DNA from: Paenibacillus sp. SYP-B4298
Lineage (GTDB): Bacteria; Bacillota; Bacilli; Paenibacillales; Paenibacillaceae
Length of the DNA: 64,000 nt
Direction: 5' to 3'
NCBI RefSeq assembly: GCF_027627475.1
Contig: NZ_CP115484.1
Location: 5,345,001-5,409,000 of the forward strand
The translations under genes and the position numbers were made by a program. The notes beneath the pieces were generated by a model. That model was not told where the DNA came from and made no database searches. It saw only the letters and a program-made list of their open reading frames with translations. Positions 36,257 through 45,429 of this stretch are shown one piece after another (position 1 is the stretch's first letter; each line of letters starts with the position of its first letter).

Positions 36257-37024
36257 TCAGAAGATCGATACCAGTTCCTGTGTATACGCATGGCGCTCCG
36301 GCGCATAGATGTTCTCGGTTGCGAAGCTGTCCACCAGCGCACCCTCCCGCATGACCAGAATGCGGCTGCTCATATGAGCAACGGCAGCCAGATCATGGGA
36401 GATGAACAGGCAAGCCAGCTTCAGCTCGCGCTGCAGCCGCTCCAGCAGTCGCAGCACGGCACCCTGGGACAGCACATCCAGGCTGGCAGTCGGCTCATCG
36501 AGCACCAGCAGCGCAGGCTCGATGCTGATCGCGCGGGCAATGGTCACGCGCTGTTTTTGCCCGCCGCTCAGCTCATGGGGATAGCGTCCCGCTAGTGCTG
36601 GGGATAGCTCGACCGCCTCCAGCAGCTCGCGCACGATAGCGCCCGGCGATACAGCCGTGAAGCAAGAGCGCTGGAGCTGCGAGCCATATTGCTCATACGG
36701 GTCGAGCAGAGACGCTCCGATCGTCAGCCTGGGGTTAAGTGCGGCTGACGGGTGCTGAAAGACGATCTGCATGTCCTTGCGGAAGGGGCGCAGCTGCCGT
36801 TCATTCAACTGCTCGATCGCCTGTCCCTGGAAGAGGATCGAGCCGCTGCTAACGGGCGCAAGGCGCAGTAGGCAACGCGCCAGTGTACTCTTCCCGCAGC
36901 CGCTCTCGCCGACCAGCCCCACACATTCGCCGCGTTGCAGCTCGAATGACAGGTTGCGGATCACCAGCTTGCCACCTTCATACTGCTTCGTGAGCTGCTC
37001 TACAGCCAGCAGCGGCGCGCTCAT
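36257..37024 (-). CDS. ABC transporter ATP-binding protein, NikE/OppF/CntF type (system 1)
   Basis: A 255-residue ATPase of the peptide/nickel/opine ABC family. Walker A is GESGCGKST, the signature LSGGQKQR, Walker [13 protein letters not shown], and the switch His is in FISHDLAAV. It is the last gene of a five-gene leftward operon and overlaps the preceding ATPase gene by 4 nt. With the partner ATPase it energises import through the two permeases encoded upstream. The nearest relative in the window is the ATPase at 47093-47854. Confidence 0.92.
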   Translation of the reverse strand: MSAPLLAVEQLTKQYEGGKLVIRNLSFELQRGECVGLVGESGCGKSTLARCLLRLAPVSSGSILFQGQAIEQLNERQLRPFRKDMQIVFQHPSAALNPRLTIGASLLDPYEQYGSQLQRSCFTAVSPGAIVRELLEAVELSPALAGRYPHELSGGQKQRVTIARAISIEPALLVLDEPTASLDVLSQGAVLRLLERLQRELKLACLFISHDLAAVAHMSSRILVMREGALVDSFATENIYAPERHAYTQELVSIF

Positions 37025-37818
37025 CGCTCCACCTCCAGTCCCGAAGGCAGTAGCGGACGGGGCATGAGCACAGGCGCTGAGGCGATCAACTGCCGCGTAT
37101 AGTCGTGCTGAGGATGATCAAGCACCCGATGCTTGCCACCGCTCTCCACAATCTCTCCGTCCTTCATCACCGCGATCCGGTCTGCATAACGTCGTACATG
37201 CCGCCAATCATGTGTGATGAATAGCAGAGCGCAGCCGCTCTTCTGTCTATGCTCATGCAGGAGATTGAGGATGTGATGGCCGGTGACACTATCCAGCGCG
37301 GTCGTGACCTCATCAGCTACGAGCACATCGGGAGAAAATAGCAAAGCGATCGCAATCCCGATCCGCTGCATCTGGCCCCCGCTTAGCTGGAATGGGTAGC
37401 GTGCGGCCAGTCCGGCATCAAGCCCGACCGACTCCAGCGCAGTCGCTATCCGGTCGCGATTGCCGTTCCGCGACCGCTTGGCATGAGTGCGGATCACCTC
37501 ATCGAAGTGTTGCCCGATGGTACGGAATGGAGCGAAGGCTCCATGAAAATCCTGAAATATATAAGCGAGCTTGCAGCCAAGCAGCCGCCTCATCTCTCGC
37601 CGACTCGCGGCCAACAGATTGTGGCCGCTGTAGGTGATCGTTCCCTCGGCGCGCAGGCCGGGCGGCAGCAGCTGCCCAGCAGAACGGGAGAGCAGGCTCT
37701 TGCCGCTCCCGCTCTGTCCGACCAGCGCATACCATTCGCCCGGCTTGACCTGCAGGCTTACACGGCGGACGAGAGTGCCTGCATGGCTGCGGATCGTAAC
37801 TTGGTTGAAATCCAGCAT
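37021..37818 (-). CDS. ABC transporter ATP-binding protein, NikD/OppD/CntD type (system 1)
   Basis: A 265-residue ATPase. Walker A is GQSGSGKSLLS, signature LSGGQMQR, Walker B VLVADEVTTALD, where the usual Pro after DE is Val. FITHDWRHV holds the switch His. It starts immediately after the stop of the permease gene upstream (37819) and overlaps the next ATPase gene. Its counterpart in system 2 is at 46268-47071. Confidence 0.92.
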   Translation of the reverse strand: MLDFNQVTIRSHAGTLVRRVSLQVKPGEWYALVGQSGSGKSLLSRSAGQLLPPGLRAEGTITYSGHNLLAASRREMRRLLGCKLAYIFQDFHGAFAPFRTIGQHFDEVIRTHAKRSRNGNRDRIATALESVGLDAGLAARYPFQLSGGQMQRIGIAIALLFSPDVLVADEVTTALDSVTGHHILNLLHEHRQKSGCALLFITHDWRHVRRYADRIAVMKDGEIVESGGKHRVLDHPQHDYTRQLIASAPVLMPRPLLPSGLEVER

Positions 37819-38655
37819 CTAGCGGGCCTCCTTTTTGACATCCCAATTATCCCGCAACCGGTCGCCCAGCAGGTTGGTGAACAGTACGGTAAGCACAATC
37901 GCAATCCCTGGAAAGATCATCATCTCCGGCTTCAACTGGAAGTATGGCCTGGCATCGTTCAGCATGGAGCCCCATTCCGGCGTCGGCGGCTGCACGCCCA
38001 ATCCGATGTAGGATAGGGCGGAGATGAGCAGAATAATTTTACCCAGATCGAGACTCGCCAGCACCAGCACTTGACCAGCAATATGCGGGAGCAGATGCTT
38101 GCGCAGCATGGATGCCGCGGACAGCCCATTGGTGCGTGCGACGAGGATATAATCCTTGCTCGTCTCCGAGCGCACTGTGCTGCGAACCACACGGGCATAG
38201 CCCACCCACTTCGCCATTACTATGGCCAGGAGCAGGCTATGAATGCCTGGCCCCATCAGCCCACTAAGAACGATTGCTACGATCATATCCGGAAAGGCGA
38301 GGAAGCCATCTGCCACGCGCATAAAGATGCGATCAAACCAGCCGCCATAGTATCCGGCGATCATACCCGCTAGCGAACCGACCACCAGCGCTAGAGAAAG
38401 AGCAAGCAGGCTATATCCTATCGTGTATTGTCCCCCCATCAGCAGCCGAGCCATGACATCCCGACCGAGGTGGTCGGTGCCGAGCGGATGCTCTATACTT
38501 ATCCCCTGCAGACGGTTGCTAAGCTCGGTGAGCATCGGATCATGGCGTGTCACAGCCAGTGTGTAGACTGTCGTAAGCGCGATGAGGAGTACAAGGCTCA
38601 CGCTTGCTCCCCAAACCAGCCGTTTCTTCCGCTCTTGCTTCGGCAGTAGGTTCAT
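37819..38655 (-). CDS. ABC transporter permease, NikC/OppC/CntC type (system 1)
   Basis: A 278-residue membrane protein with six predicted helices. The EAA-type loop that docks the ATPase is seen around DYILVARTNGLSAASMLRKHLLPHI. The N-terminal OppC-type segment (HPLGTDHLGRDVMARLLMG) is typical. It overlaps the upstream permease gene by 4 nt. Confidence 0.93.
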   Translation of the reverse strand: MNLLPKQERKKRLVWGASVSLVLLIALTTVYTLAVTRHDPMLTELSNRLQGISIEHPLGTDHLGRDVMARLLMGGQYTIGYSLLALSLALVVGSLAGMIAGYYGGWFDRIFMRVADGFLAFPDMIVAIVLSGLMGPGIHSLLLAIVMAKWVGYARVVRSTVRSETSKDYILVARTNGLSAASMLRKHLLPHIAGQVLVLASLDLGKIILLISALSYIGLGVQPPTPEWGSMLNDARPYFQLKPEMMIFPGIAIVLTVLFTNLLGDRLRDNWDVKKEAR

Positions 38656-39599
38656 CCGTTGCGCTCCCTCCCTTGTAGTCTCATCTCCGGGTTTAGATAG
38701 TGGCAGGCCAGATCGACGGTAGCATTGATAATAAATATAAGGAGAGCCATCACCAGGATATAGCCCTGGATCATCGGATAGTCGCGCTGCCTTATCGAAT
38801 CGACGACGAGCTTGCCTACACCGGGATAGGCGAATAGCACCTCGATGACAACGACGCCGCCGATCAGGCTGCCCAGGCTAACACCGAATACAGTAATGAC
38901 CGGCGGCAGACTGTGACGGAAGGTGTATGACCAGAAGATGCGCCAACTGGACAGACCGCGGGCGTGAGCAGCAAGAATAAAATCTTGGCTTAGCGAATCT
39001 AGCAGGCTAGATCGCAGCAGCCGCACGTAGACGCTTGACATGGCAAGTCCTAAAGTGAGAGAGGGCAGCAGCAGCGAATGAAATCCATTTCTCCCCATTG
39101 TGGGCAGCCACCCAAGCCTGACACCTAGCAGGTCAATCAGGATCAGACCAAGCCAGAAGCTGGGGACGGCAGCCCCGACGACTGCAAGAACGCGGCTGAG
39201 CCTGTCCAACCAGCCGCCACGGTAGAGCGCCGCCAGTGAGCCGAGCGGCACCGCAGTGAACACCATGACAGCAATTGCCCCGGCGGTCAGCTCCAGTGTA
39301 GCGGGGAGACTGTCAGCGATCAGCGCCATGACCGGCTGTCCGGTAGCATAGGAAACGCCCAGATCCAGCCGCAGCAGTCGGCCGAGCCAGTGTCCGTACT
39401 GTATCGGCAGCGATTCGTTGAAGCCGAGCTCCTCGCGCAGCGCCTCAACCTGCTCTTGGCTGGCAGCCAGCTCATCGACATTGAGGATCGTCAACACGGG
39501 ATCGCCCGGAGCCAGACGAAGGAACAGGAAGCTGATAAAGGTGACCAGCAGCAGGAAGATCACGATCTCTGTCAGTCTGCGGGCGAAAATACGCAGCAT
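38652..39599 (-). CDS. ABC transporter permease, NikB/OppB/CntB type (system 1)
   Basis: A 315-residue membrane protein with six helices. The typical start (RLTEIVIFLLLVTFISFLFLRLAPGDP), the EAA loop (DFILAAHARGLSSWRIFWSYTFRHSLPP) and the end (QRDYPMIQGYILVMALLIFIINATVDL) place it in the NikB/OppB family. It starts 3 nt after the stop of the binding-protein gene. Confidence 0.93.
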   Translation of the reverse strand: MLRIFARRLTEIVIFLLLVTFISFLFLRLAPGDPVLTILNVDELAASQEQVEALREELGFNESLPIQYGHWLGRLLRLDLGVSYATGQPVMALIADSLPATLELTAGAIAVMVFTAVPLGSLAALYRGGWLDRLSRVLAVVGAAVPSFWLGLILIDLLGVRLGWLPTMGRNGFHSLLLPSLTLGLAMSSVYVRLLRSSLLDSLSQDFILAAHARGLSSWRIFWSYTFRHSLPPVITVFGVSLGSLIGGVVVIEVLFAYPGVGKLVVDSIRQRDYPMIQGYILVMALLIFIINATVDLACHYLNPEMRLQGRERNG

Positions 39600-39602
39600 G
39601 GC

Positions 39603-41207
39603 TTAATTCACATCCAGCAGATTCGTCATCATATAATATTCACTTCGGCTCGTCACCCAGTTTCTCACCTTATCCTTGTCGTAGGCAACAATCGTAGACG
39701 GATGCAGGATGAACGCATTGATGACATTCTCATGCACATAGGCCGCAGCCTGCTCTGCCAGCTTGGAACGCTCCTCTGGCTTGACTGTCCGGTTCAGTTG
39801 GTCGATTATCGCGGTCAGCTCCGGCTCGTCAGAACCACTAAAGTTGAGTGCTCCTGTCGGGTGGTAGGTGGCGTTCAGGTAGTAGCCAGCATCACCGCGC
39901 GGAGCGGTCAGATTACTGTAGGTTGCCAGATCCCAATCCCGATGGGATGCCATATAGTCCTCTGGCGTGTCAATCTGGCGAATCTCCACCTCAATGCCGA
40001 TCCGCTTCGCATCGGATTGGAACACTTGGGCAATCAAGGGCAGGTCGGCGCGTGCGCTGTAGGTGAGCAGCACGAGTCGGAGCGGCGCGCCATCCTTCTG
40101 CATCACGCCGTCTTGCTGAGTATATCCTGCCTCAGCCAGTAGTGAGATCGCCTCCTGAGAGCCGCCCGGAGCCGCGTCATAAGTCGGTGCAAATGGAAGC
40201 GACGGCAGGAACGGCCCCTGAGCAGGCTCTGCGTAGCCGAACAGAATCGTATCCACAATCTGCTGGCGATCAATCAGCGCATCGACTGCTTTGCGCACAT
40301 GGATATTTTGGATGGCTGGGCGTTCCATGTTCATGGTCATCTGATGGACGCGGAACGTAGAGGTGGCTTCCACCTCGAATTCGCCTGAGGCTTTGAGCAC
40401 CTCCAGACTCTCCACCTCCGGGCGGTAGACAATATCGGCCTGGCCAGCCTGCAGCGCAAGTGTGCGGGCATTGGCATCTTCATTAAAAGAAAACGTGATG
40501 CGGTCTAGCTTGGCTGGCCCGTCCCAATAGCTATCGTAACGCTCCAGTTCCAGCTTGCTGCCCGGCGCAAATGACGTTAGCTTGAAGGGCCCAGTGCCGA
40601 TAGGATGATTCATAATATCTGGATCATTAACATCAATAATAGAGACGTTGGGGTGCACCAGCTCAGAGATAAATTCAGGGAAAGGCTGCTTCGTCGTAAT
40701 TTGCAGTGTGTTTCCCTCTGCCGTAATCGTGTCGATCTTGAGTGCATTCGAGATAGCGGCACTCTCCTGCATGGCACGCTCCAGAGAGGCCTTGACTGCC
40801 GTGCCGGTCATGGGGTGGCCGTTATGGAAGGTGATGCCCTTCCTTAGATGAATCGTCCAATGCTGACCGTCCTCGCCCTCCCAAGACGAGGCCAGCCATG
40901 GCACGACCTTTAATTGCTCCTCATCCAGCTTGACGAGCGTCTCGGTAATGCCTGCCCGCAGCGGCACATAGCTGGAATCGACATGTGGGTCAAGCGAGCG
41001 TGTAGAGAAGTTATAGAGAAAACGAAGGTGCTTGCTCTTGATCTCTTCGGATGTCAATGAGTTGGCCCTGGGTACTGAGGTCTGGGCGCAGGCGCTTAAC
41101 AGAAGGGAGGCGAGCAGAATTAAAATGAAGCTACGTCCAGCACCAATAGCAAGGCAAGGCTGGCGGGATAGACGATGCGGTAACGTAGATGTAGGATCTG
41201 AATTCAT
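39603..41207 (-). CDS. ABC transporter substrate-binding lipoprotein, NikA/CntA type (system 1)
   Basis: A 534-residue lipoprotein of the family 5 (peptide/nickel/opine-metal) binding proteins. An unusually long N-terminal extension (about 30 residues) precedes the signal helix with lipobox LLSAC. The mature domain shows the family landmarks: LRFLYNFSTRSLDPH, PWLASSWEGEDGQHWTIHLR, HNGHPMTG, GTGPFKLTSF. The ATG at 41207 fits AAAGGTGG at 5 nt; a GTG three codons earlier overlaps that site. It is the first gene of the leftward operon, preceded by two Zur-box-like sequences, so zinc-controlled uptake of metal or metal-chelate is the best reading. The paralogue is at 42911-44494. Confidence 0.9.
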   Translation of the reverse strand: MNSDPTSTLPHRLSRQPCLAIGAGRSFILILLASLLLSACAQTSVPRANSLTSEEIKSKHLRFLYNFSTRSLDPHVDSSYVPLRAGITETLVKLDEEQLKVVPWLASSWEGEDGQHWTIHLRKGITFHNGHPMTGTAVKASLERAMQESAAISNALKIDTITAEGNTLQITTKQPFPEFISELVHPNVSIIDVNDPDIMNHPIGTGPFKLTSFAPGSKLELERYDSYWDGPAKLDRITFSFNEDANARTLALQAGQADIVYRPEVESLEVLKASGEFEVEATSTFRVHQMTMNMERPAIQNIHVRKAVDALIDRQQIVDTILFGYAEPAQGPFLPSLPFAPTYDAAPGGSQEAISLLAEAGYTQQDGVMQKDGAPLRLVLLTYSARADLPLIAQVFQSDAKRIGIEVEIRQIDTPEDYMASHRDWDLATYSNLTAPRGDAGYYLNATYHPTGALNFSGSDEPELTAIIDQLNRTVKPEERSKLAEQAAAYVHENVINAFILHPSTIVAYDKDKVRNWVTSRSEYYMMTNLLDVN

Positions 41208-41246
41208 GGTGTCCACCTTTCATGTAAGTAAATAGTACGGTTTTTA

Positions 41247-41294
41247 TAAGAGTAAATATTACGATTTATTATAATACCGTAATTATTATTATTA
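41247..41294 (-). promoter_or_regulatory. Two Zur-box-like sites flanking a -10 element
   Basis: Compared with the B. subtilis Zur consensus (AAATCGTAAT-N-ATTACGATTT), 41247-41267 matches 16 of 20 fixed positions, with the entire right half ATTACGATTT perfect; 41274-41294 matches about 15 of 20, with a CCGTAAT left half. Between them, on the minus strand, lies TATAAT (plus 41268-41273), placed to be the -10 of the operon starting at 41207. A repressor bound here would block RNA polymerase. The match count was made by eye. Confidence 0.65.
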
Positions 41295-41358
41295 ATCAAG
41301 CATCTTTTGTTGATATTGAGGGTACCCCACCATGCGGAAGGGACGGTTGTAACCTGCA

Positions 41359-41388
41359 CAGACCAGCGCCGTTTCCGGCGCTGGTCTG
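41359..41388 (-). terminator. Hairpin after the MFS gene
   Basis: A perfect 13-bp stem (CAGACCAGCGCCG with its complement) and a 4-nt loop, 71 nt downstream of the leftward MFS stop codon. There is no T run. It separates the MFS gene from the promoter of the next operon. Confidence 0.6.
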
Positions 41389-41459
41389 GCAATGCATGCG
41401 GATGACGAGCTGTACCGCTCTCCATCACGGGTGAGTGTGTGGCACATGACGACCTGACT

Positions 41460-42674
41460 CTATGAGGTGGCGGTGGAATCTGCGATCGGCTCTCCCATCC
41501 GTCTGCGGCTAGCAATGACCAGCACAGCAGCCCCGGCGGATAAGAGCGTGCATACGGTGAACATGGCAGGGTAGGAGCTGAACTGAACGACAGGCCCCAT
41601 GGCCAGACTTCCCAGAGAGAAGCCAAGATCATAAGATGACATGAAGATGCCCATCAGTACATATCGGGTGTGCGATGGCAGCACGAAGGACAAGTAAGTG
41701 GTCAGTGTCGGGTACAGCAGCGCAACAGCGAAGCCGCTGAAGACGGCGGACAGATACACTGTCGCGCCTAGACTCGCCTGCAGAGCGAGCAGCAGCATGC
41801 CGACAGCAGCCGATCCGAGCAGAGCGGCGATGAGCCGGGGATGCCAGCTTCCGTCCGAAGGAATCCTCTTGCGTAGCACGAAGCGGCAGCTGATCACCAC
41901 TAGTCCCTGGATCGTCAGATATAGTCCTGCACTGTGGGTGCCGGAGGAGACCATATATAGTGGAGCAAATGTCGCTGAAGCGCCGAACACGCATGATGCG
42001 GCCAGCATGACCGTACTGCATACGAGCAGGGGCGTGCTGTGTCCGACTCTGCGCACAGCGAGCAGCAGCTCCTTAGCTGAATAAGCCTGTCCAGCTTCGA
42101 CCGCCTTCGGTAGCCTGGCTGTATAGCCAGCGAGCAGCGGCAATACAGCCAGCGCGAGCAGCAGTATGGCGTATGGCAAGCTGCTGTCCCAGATGTGCAG
42201 CGCGAGCGCGGGCACCGCCAGCGAAGGCAGCATCGTGAATAGTGTGTACATGGACAAGCCCTGACCCCGCTGCTTGTCCGCTAGCTTCTCGACAATGCCA
42301 GCCTGCATCGTCATGGAGAAGAAAGCGGTAGCGACCCCCTGAAGCGCTCTAAGCCATAGATAGCCTGCTGGATTAGCGGCAAGGAATAGGCAGAGCGTGA
42401 CGGCATGGAGGAGCAGGAGCCCCTGCATCACCCTTAACGGCCCATAGCGGCTAAGTAACTGCGCGGCGAAGGGGCGGAGCAGCATGCAGGTGAACATGTA
42501 TCCTCCCATCATCAGCCCAATCTCGGTCTGATTCATGCCTTCTGCTTCACTGCGCAGCGGGAGAATCACGGTCAAGGCCGAATTAGCGGCAAAAAACAGG
42601 AAGGCCAGCACGTACAGACGCAGCATCGGCATAGATAATGGCGTTAGCGGGTCTGGCTCGCGAGTAGTATTCAA
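41460..42674 (-). CDS. MFS exporter, possibly metallophore (CntE-like)
   Basis: A 404-residue, 12-helix major facilitator. The loop after helix 2 has LLSRYGPLRVMQG, a version of MFS motif A. TTG 42674 has GAGAGG 10 nt upstream; the ATGs 14 and 16 codons later are alternatives. The gene lies between two NikABCDE/Cnt-type importers and is divergent from the second. In the staphylopine system an MFS protein (CntE) exports the metallophore that the neighbouring ABC importer brings back, so an export role for a metal chelator is suggested by position. No metallophore synthesis genes (cntK, cntL, cntM) are in the window. Confidence 0.8.
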   Translation of the reverse strand: MNTTREPDPLTPLSMPMLRLYVLAFLFFAANSALTVILPLRSEAEGMNQTEIGLMMGGYMFTCMLLRPFAAQLLSRYGPLRVMQGLLLLHAVTLCLFLAANPAGYLWLRALQGVATAFFSMTMQAGIVEKLADKQRGQGLSMYTLFTMLPSLAVPALALHIWDSSLPYAILLLALAVLPLLAGYTARLPKAVEAGQAYSAKELLLAVRRVGHSTPLLVCSTVMLAASCVFGASATFAPLYMVSSGTHSAGLYLTIQGLVVISCRFVLRKRIPSDGSWHPRLIAALLGSAAVGMLLLALQASLGATVYLSAVFSGFAVALLYPTLTTYLSFVLPSHTRYVLMGIFMSSYDLGFSLGSLAMGPVVQFSSYPAMFTVCTLLSAGAAVLVIASRRRMGEPIADSTATS

Positions 42675-42910
42675 GATGATTCATCCTCTCTTGTACATTC
42701 ATTGGCGGCTTGGAGCCCAATGTATAGGCTGCGCTGCTTTTTGTCAACTCTACACTCTCTGGTACATCCCCCTTCATTGGCTGAGCGAACCTACAATTGT
42801 GTCATTGGGTTCCTCAATTAGCCCCAATATAGCCATTATGAGCTATTACGAAGTGGTCATAATTTGCAGTACGATGTATAACAGCACAGAAAAAGATGGA
42901 GGGAACCATT
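42675..42910. promoter_or_regulatory. Divergent control region between the MFS gene and system 2
   Basis: A 236-bp region that must hold both promoters. At 42835-42863 the inverted pair ATTATGA / TCATAAT encloses ATTACGA (42845-42851), which is a perfect Zur half site, while the outer pair differs from Zur halves by one base each. CATTGG / CCAATG (42700-42722) forms another inverted repeat near the MFS start. Zinc control from here is plausible but weaker than at 41247-41294. Confidence 0.4.
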
Positions 42911-44494
42911 TTGTTTAGAAAGCAAACACTCAAGCAGCTGTTGATTAGCAGCATGGTTATTGTATTGGCGGCGTGCTCCAGCGCGCCTGCGGCAGAACCG
43001 AACACTCCACAGACGGCAACCCCGGGTAGTGGTCAGAGTAGTCCGACGGGTGGACACGGTACTGGGGATAAGGAGTTGGCCTTTCTGTTCAACTTTGCTA
43101 GTCAGACGGTTGATCCGCACTTGGATTATACTCCGCTGCGCGCCGGGGTTGTGGAGACACTGACAAAGCTCGGCGAGGATTTGAGCTTGCAGCCATGGTT
43201 GGCTGAGAGCTGGGAGAGCGCGGACAGTCAGCACTGGACATTCACGATCAGAGATGGCGTCAGCTTTCAGAACGGACATCCGCTCACTGCCGATGCGGTC
43301 AAGCTATCGCTGGAGCGGGCGATGGACATCAATCCGGGCATGAAGAAGGTACTGAGCATTGAGAGTCTGCAGGCAGTTGGGCAGAAGCTGCTAATCGCTA
43401 CAGCGCAGCCTTTCCCACAGTTTCCATATGAGCTGGTGCATCCCAACACCGCTATCATCGACACAAGCGCGGCAGATCCGGACAAGCAGCCCGTGGGAAC
43501 CGGTGCGTTCCGGGTTGTATCGTTCGTCTCCGGCAGCTCGCTCAAGGTAGAGCGTTATGAGCAGTATTGGGATGGAGCGGCCAAGCTCGCTCGCGCATCC
43601 TTCAATTATAACGAGGACCCGAATGCGCGTCTGGCAGCGCTGAAGTCCGGGGAAGCGGACGTGGTCTACCGTCCGCCGGTAGAGAGTGTGACGGAGCTGC
43701 AGCAGGATTCGCAATATCATCTGGACTCGGTCGTCAGCTTGAAGACTCATGAGCTGATCTTCAATATGCACCAGCCGGACTTTCAGAACGTCTACGTGCG
43801 CAAGGCATTTGACGCGTTGGTGAACCGGGAAGAGCTGATGGATGACATTATGGGCGGTCAAGCGACGCTTGCCAAGGGGCCGTTCCTGCCGGACTTCCCA
43901 TTCGTGCCGGCTTATGCAGATAAGGCAACAGGGACAGAGGCGGCATTGGAATGGTTTCGCCAGGCAGGCTTTGAGATTGGGAATGGCAGGGTGACCCGTG
44001 ATGGCGCATCACTGCAGTATAAGCTGGTCACGTATAGCTCGCGCGCAGAATTCCCGCTGTTGGCGCAGGTACTGCAAGCGCAGGCGAAGGAGCTGGGCAT
44101 CGACATCTCGATTGAGCTGCTGGATAACTATGAGGATTATCTGCTTCAGCAGGATACCTGGGACTTGGGCACCTACAGCCCATTGATTGCGCCGCGTGGA
44201 GATGCCAGCTACTTCCTGAATGTGTCCTTCCAACCGGATGGAGCACTCAATTTCGGCAAAATTAATGATTTGGAGCTTAGCGCCATGATCGATGAGCTGG
44301 ATCAGACGGCAGACCCTGGCAAGCGCAATACATTGATCAGCCAAGCGCTTCAGCGAATTGACGAGCAGTCTTATTACTCCTATCTGGTGCACCCGAATAC
44401 AATGGTTGCCTACAGGGATCGTGTGAAGAATTGGGTAACCAGCAAGAGCGAATATTACATGCTGAACAAGGATCTGGATGTGCAGGATGAATGA
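42911..44494 (+). CDS. ABC transporter substrate-binding lipoprotein, NikA/CntA type (system 2)
   Basis: A 527-residue family 5 binding lipoprotein, clearly paralogous to the protein at 39603-41207 (shared YTPLRAGVVETLTKL, GHPLTADAVKLSLERAM, FVPAY and APRGDASYFLN regions). A signal helix with lipobox VLAAC is followed by a Ser/Thr/Pro/Gly linker. The TTG at 42911 fits GGAGGG at 7 nt; the ATG at 42896 overlaps that site. It is the first gene of an eight-gene rightward unit that ends with a ZnuABC-type system. The ligand is probably a metal complex; peptide uptake cannot be ruled out from sequence alone. Confidence 0.9.
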   Translation: MFRKQTLKQLLISSMVIVLAACSSAPAAEPNTPQTATPGSGQSSPTGGHGTGDKELAFLFNFASQTVDPHLDYTPLRAGVVETLTKLGEDLSLQPWLAESWESADSQHWTFTIRDGVSFQNGHPLTADAVKLSLERAMDINPGMKKVLSIESLQAVGQKLLIATAQPFPQFPYELVHPNTAIIDTSAADPDKQPVGTGAFRVVSFVSGSSLKVERYEQYWDGAAKLARASFNYNEDPNARLAALKSGEADVVYRPPVESVTELQQDSQYHLDSVVSLKTHELIFNMHQPDFQNVYVRKAFDALVNREELMDDIMGGQATLAKGPFLPDFPFVPAYADKATGTEAALEWFRQAGFEIGNGRVTRDGASLQYKLVTYSSRAEFPLLAQVLQAQAKELGIDISIELLDNYEDYLLQQDTWDLGTYSPLIAPRGDASYFLNVSFQPDGALNFGKINDLELSAMIDELDQTADPGKRNTLISQALQRIDEQSYYSYLVHPNTMVAYRDRVKNWVTSKSEYYMLNKDLDVQDE

Positions 44495-45429
44495 AGCGTC
44501 TTTTCCGGCGGCTCGTTGAATTTGTCCTGTTCATTCTGGTGTTATCGTTTATCAGCTTCGTCGTGATGAAGCTGGCACCGGGAGATGCTATAAGAGCGCT
44601 GCTGCGCGCAGATGATGTGGCCCTCGACACGGCTGCAATCGAGCGTCAGCGTGAGGCGATGGGCTTCAATGATCCGCTCTGGAAGCAATATGGGCAATGG
44701 CTGGGACATGTGCTTCAGTTCGATCTGGGACAGTCGTACATGACGAGGCGGCCTGTAACGGAGGAACTGCTGAGCCGATTACCAGCGACGATTCTGCTGA
44801 CAGGCGCCTCGCTTCTGGTGATGCTGTCGGTTGCGTTGCCGCTGGGCGTTGCCTCAGCGCTTCGTCCGAATCGACCGCTGGATCGGATTAGCAGGGTACT
44901 GGCTATCGCCGGCACCTCTATTCCAAGCTTCTGGCTGGGTATACTGCTCATCGAGTTGCTGTCCGTTCAGATGGGATGGCTGCCGTCAATGGGAACCGGA
45001 AGTGCGCGTCATCTGGTGCTTCCAGCCCTGACGCTGGGGCTGACGATGGCTGCTGTGTATACGAGGCTGCTGCGCGCAAGCTTATTGGAGAGCTTGGGAC
45101 AAGAGTTCGTAAGAGGTGCGCGCGCCCGTGGCGTTTCGCCTGTGCGTATCGTACTTCGTCACGCGCTTAGCCATGCCTTGACTCCAGTGCTGGCTATGTT
45201 TGGCGTCAGCCTGGGCAGCCTGCTTGGGGGCACTGTCGTTGTTGAGGTGCTGTTCGCTTACCCGGGGATGGGCAAGCTGGTCGTGGATGCGATTCAGAGC
45301 CGGGACTACCCGGTCATCCAAGGATATATGGTCGTTACCGCGCTCCTGATCACCCTGTGTAACCTAGCTGTAGACGGTGTGCAGCTATGGTTGAATCCTG
45401 AGATGAGGCTGCGAGGTGGGAAAAGGTGA
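44491..45429 (+). CDS. ABC transporter permease, NikB/OppB/CntB type (system 2)
   Basis: A 312-residue, six-helix permease. The ATG overlaps the stop codon of the binding-protein gene (GAATGAAG), so the two are translationally coupled. The EAA loop is EFVRGARARGVSPVRIVLRHAL. It is the paralogue of 38652-39599. Confidence 0.93.
   Translation: MKRLFRRLVEFVLFILVLSFISFVVMKLAPGDAIRALLRADDVALDTAAIERQREAMGFNDPLWKQYGQWLGHVLQFDLGQSYMTRRPVTEELLSRLPATILLTGASLLVMLSVALPLGVASALRPNRPLDRISRVLAIAGTSIPSFWLGILLIELLSVQMGWLPSMGTGSARHLVLPALTLGLTMAAVYTRLLRASLLESLGQEFVRGARARGVSPVRIVLRHALSHALTPVLAMFGVSLGSLLGGTVVVEVLFAYPGMGKLVVDAIQSRDYPVIQGYMVVTALLITLCNLAVDGVQLWLNPEMRLRGGKR

Noticed and set aside
39390-40142. A 250-codon rightward frame opposite the NikB/NikA-type genes of system 1
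   Set aside because: It spans the antisense of two well-supported genes and their junction, with no start signals; it is a codon-bias shadow.
36257-41207. A plain oligopeptide (Opp) importer
   Set aside because: It cannot be excluded by sequence alone, but the Zur-like sites and the ZnuABC genes joined to the paralogous set make a metal role more likely.
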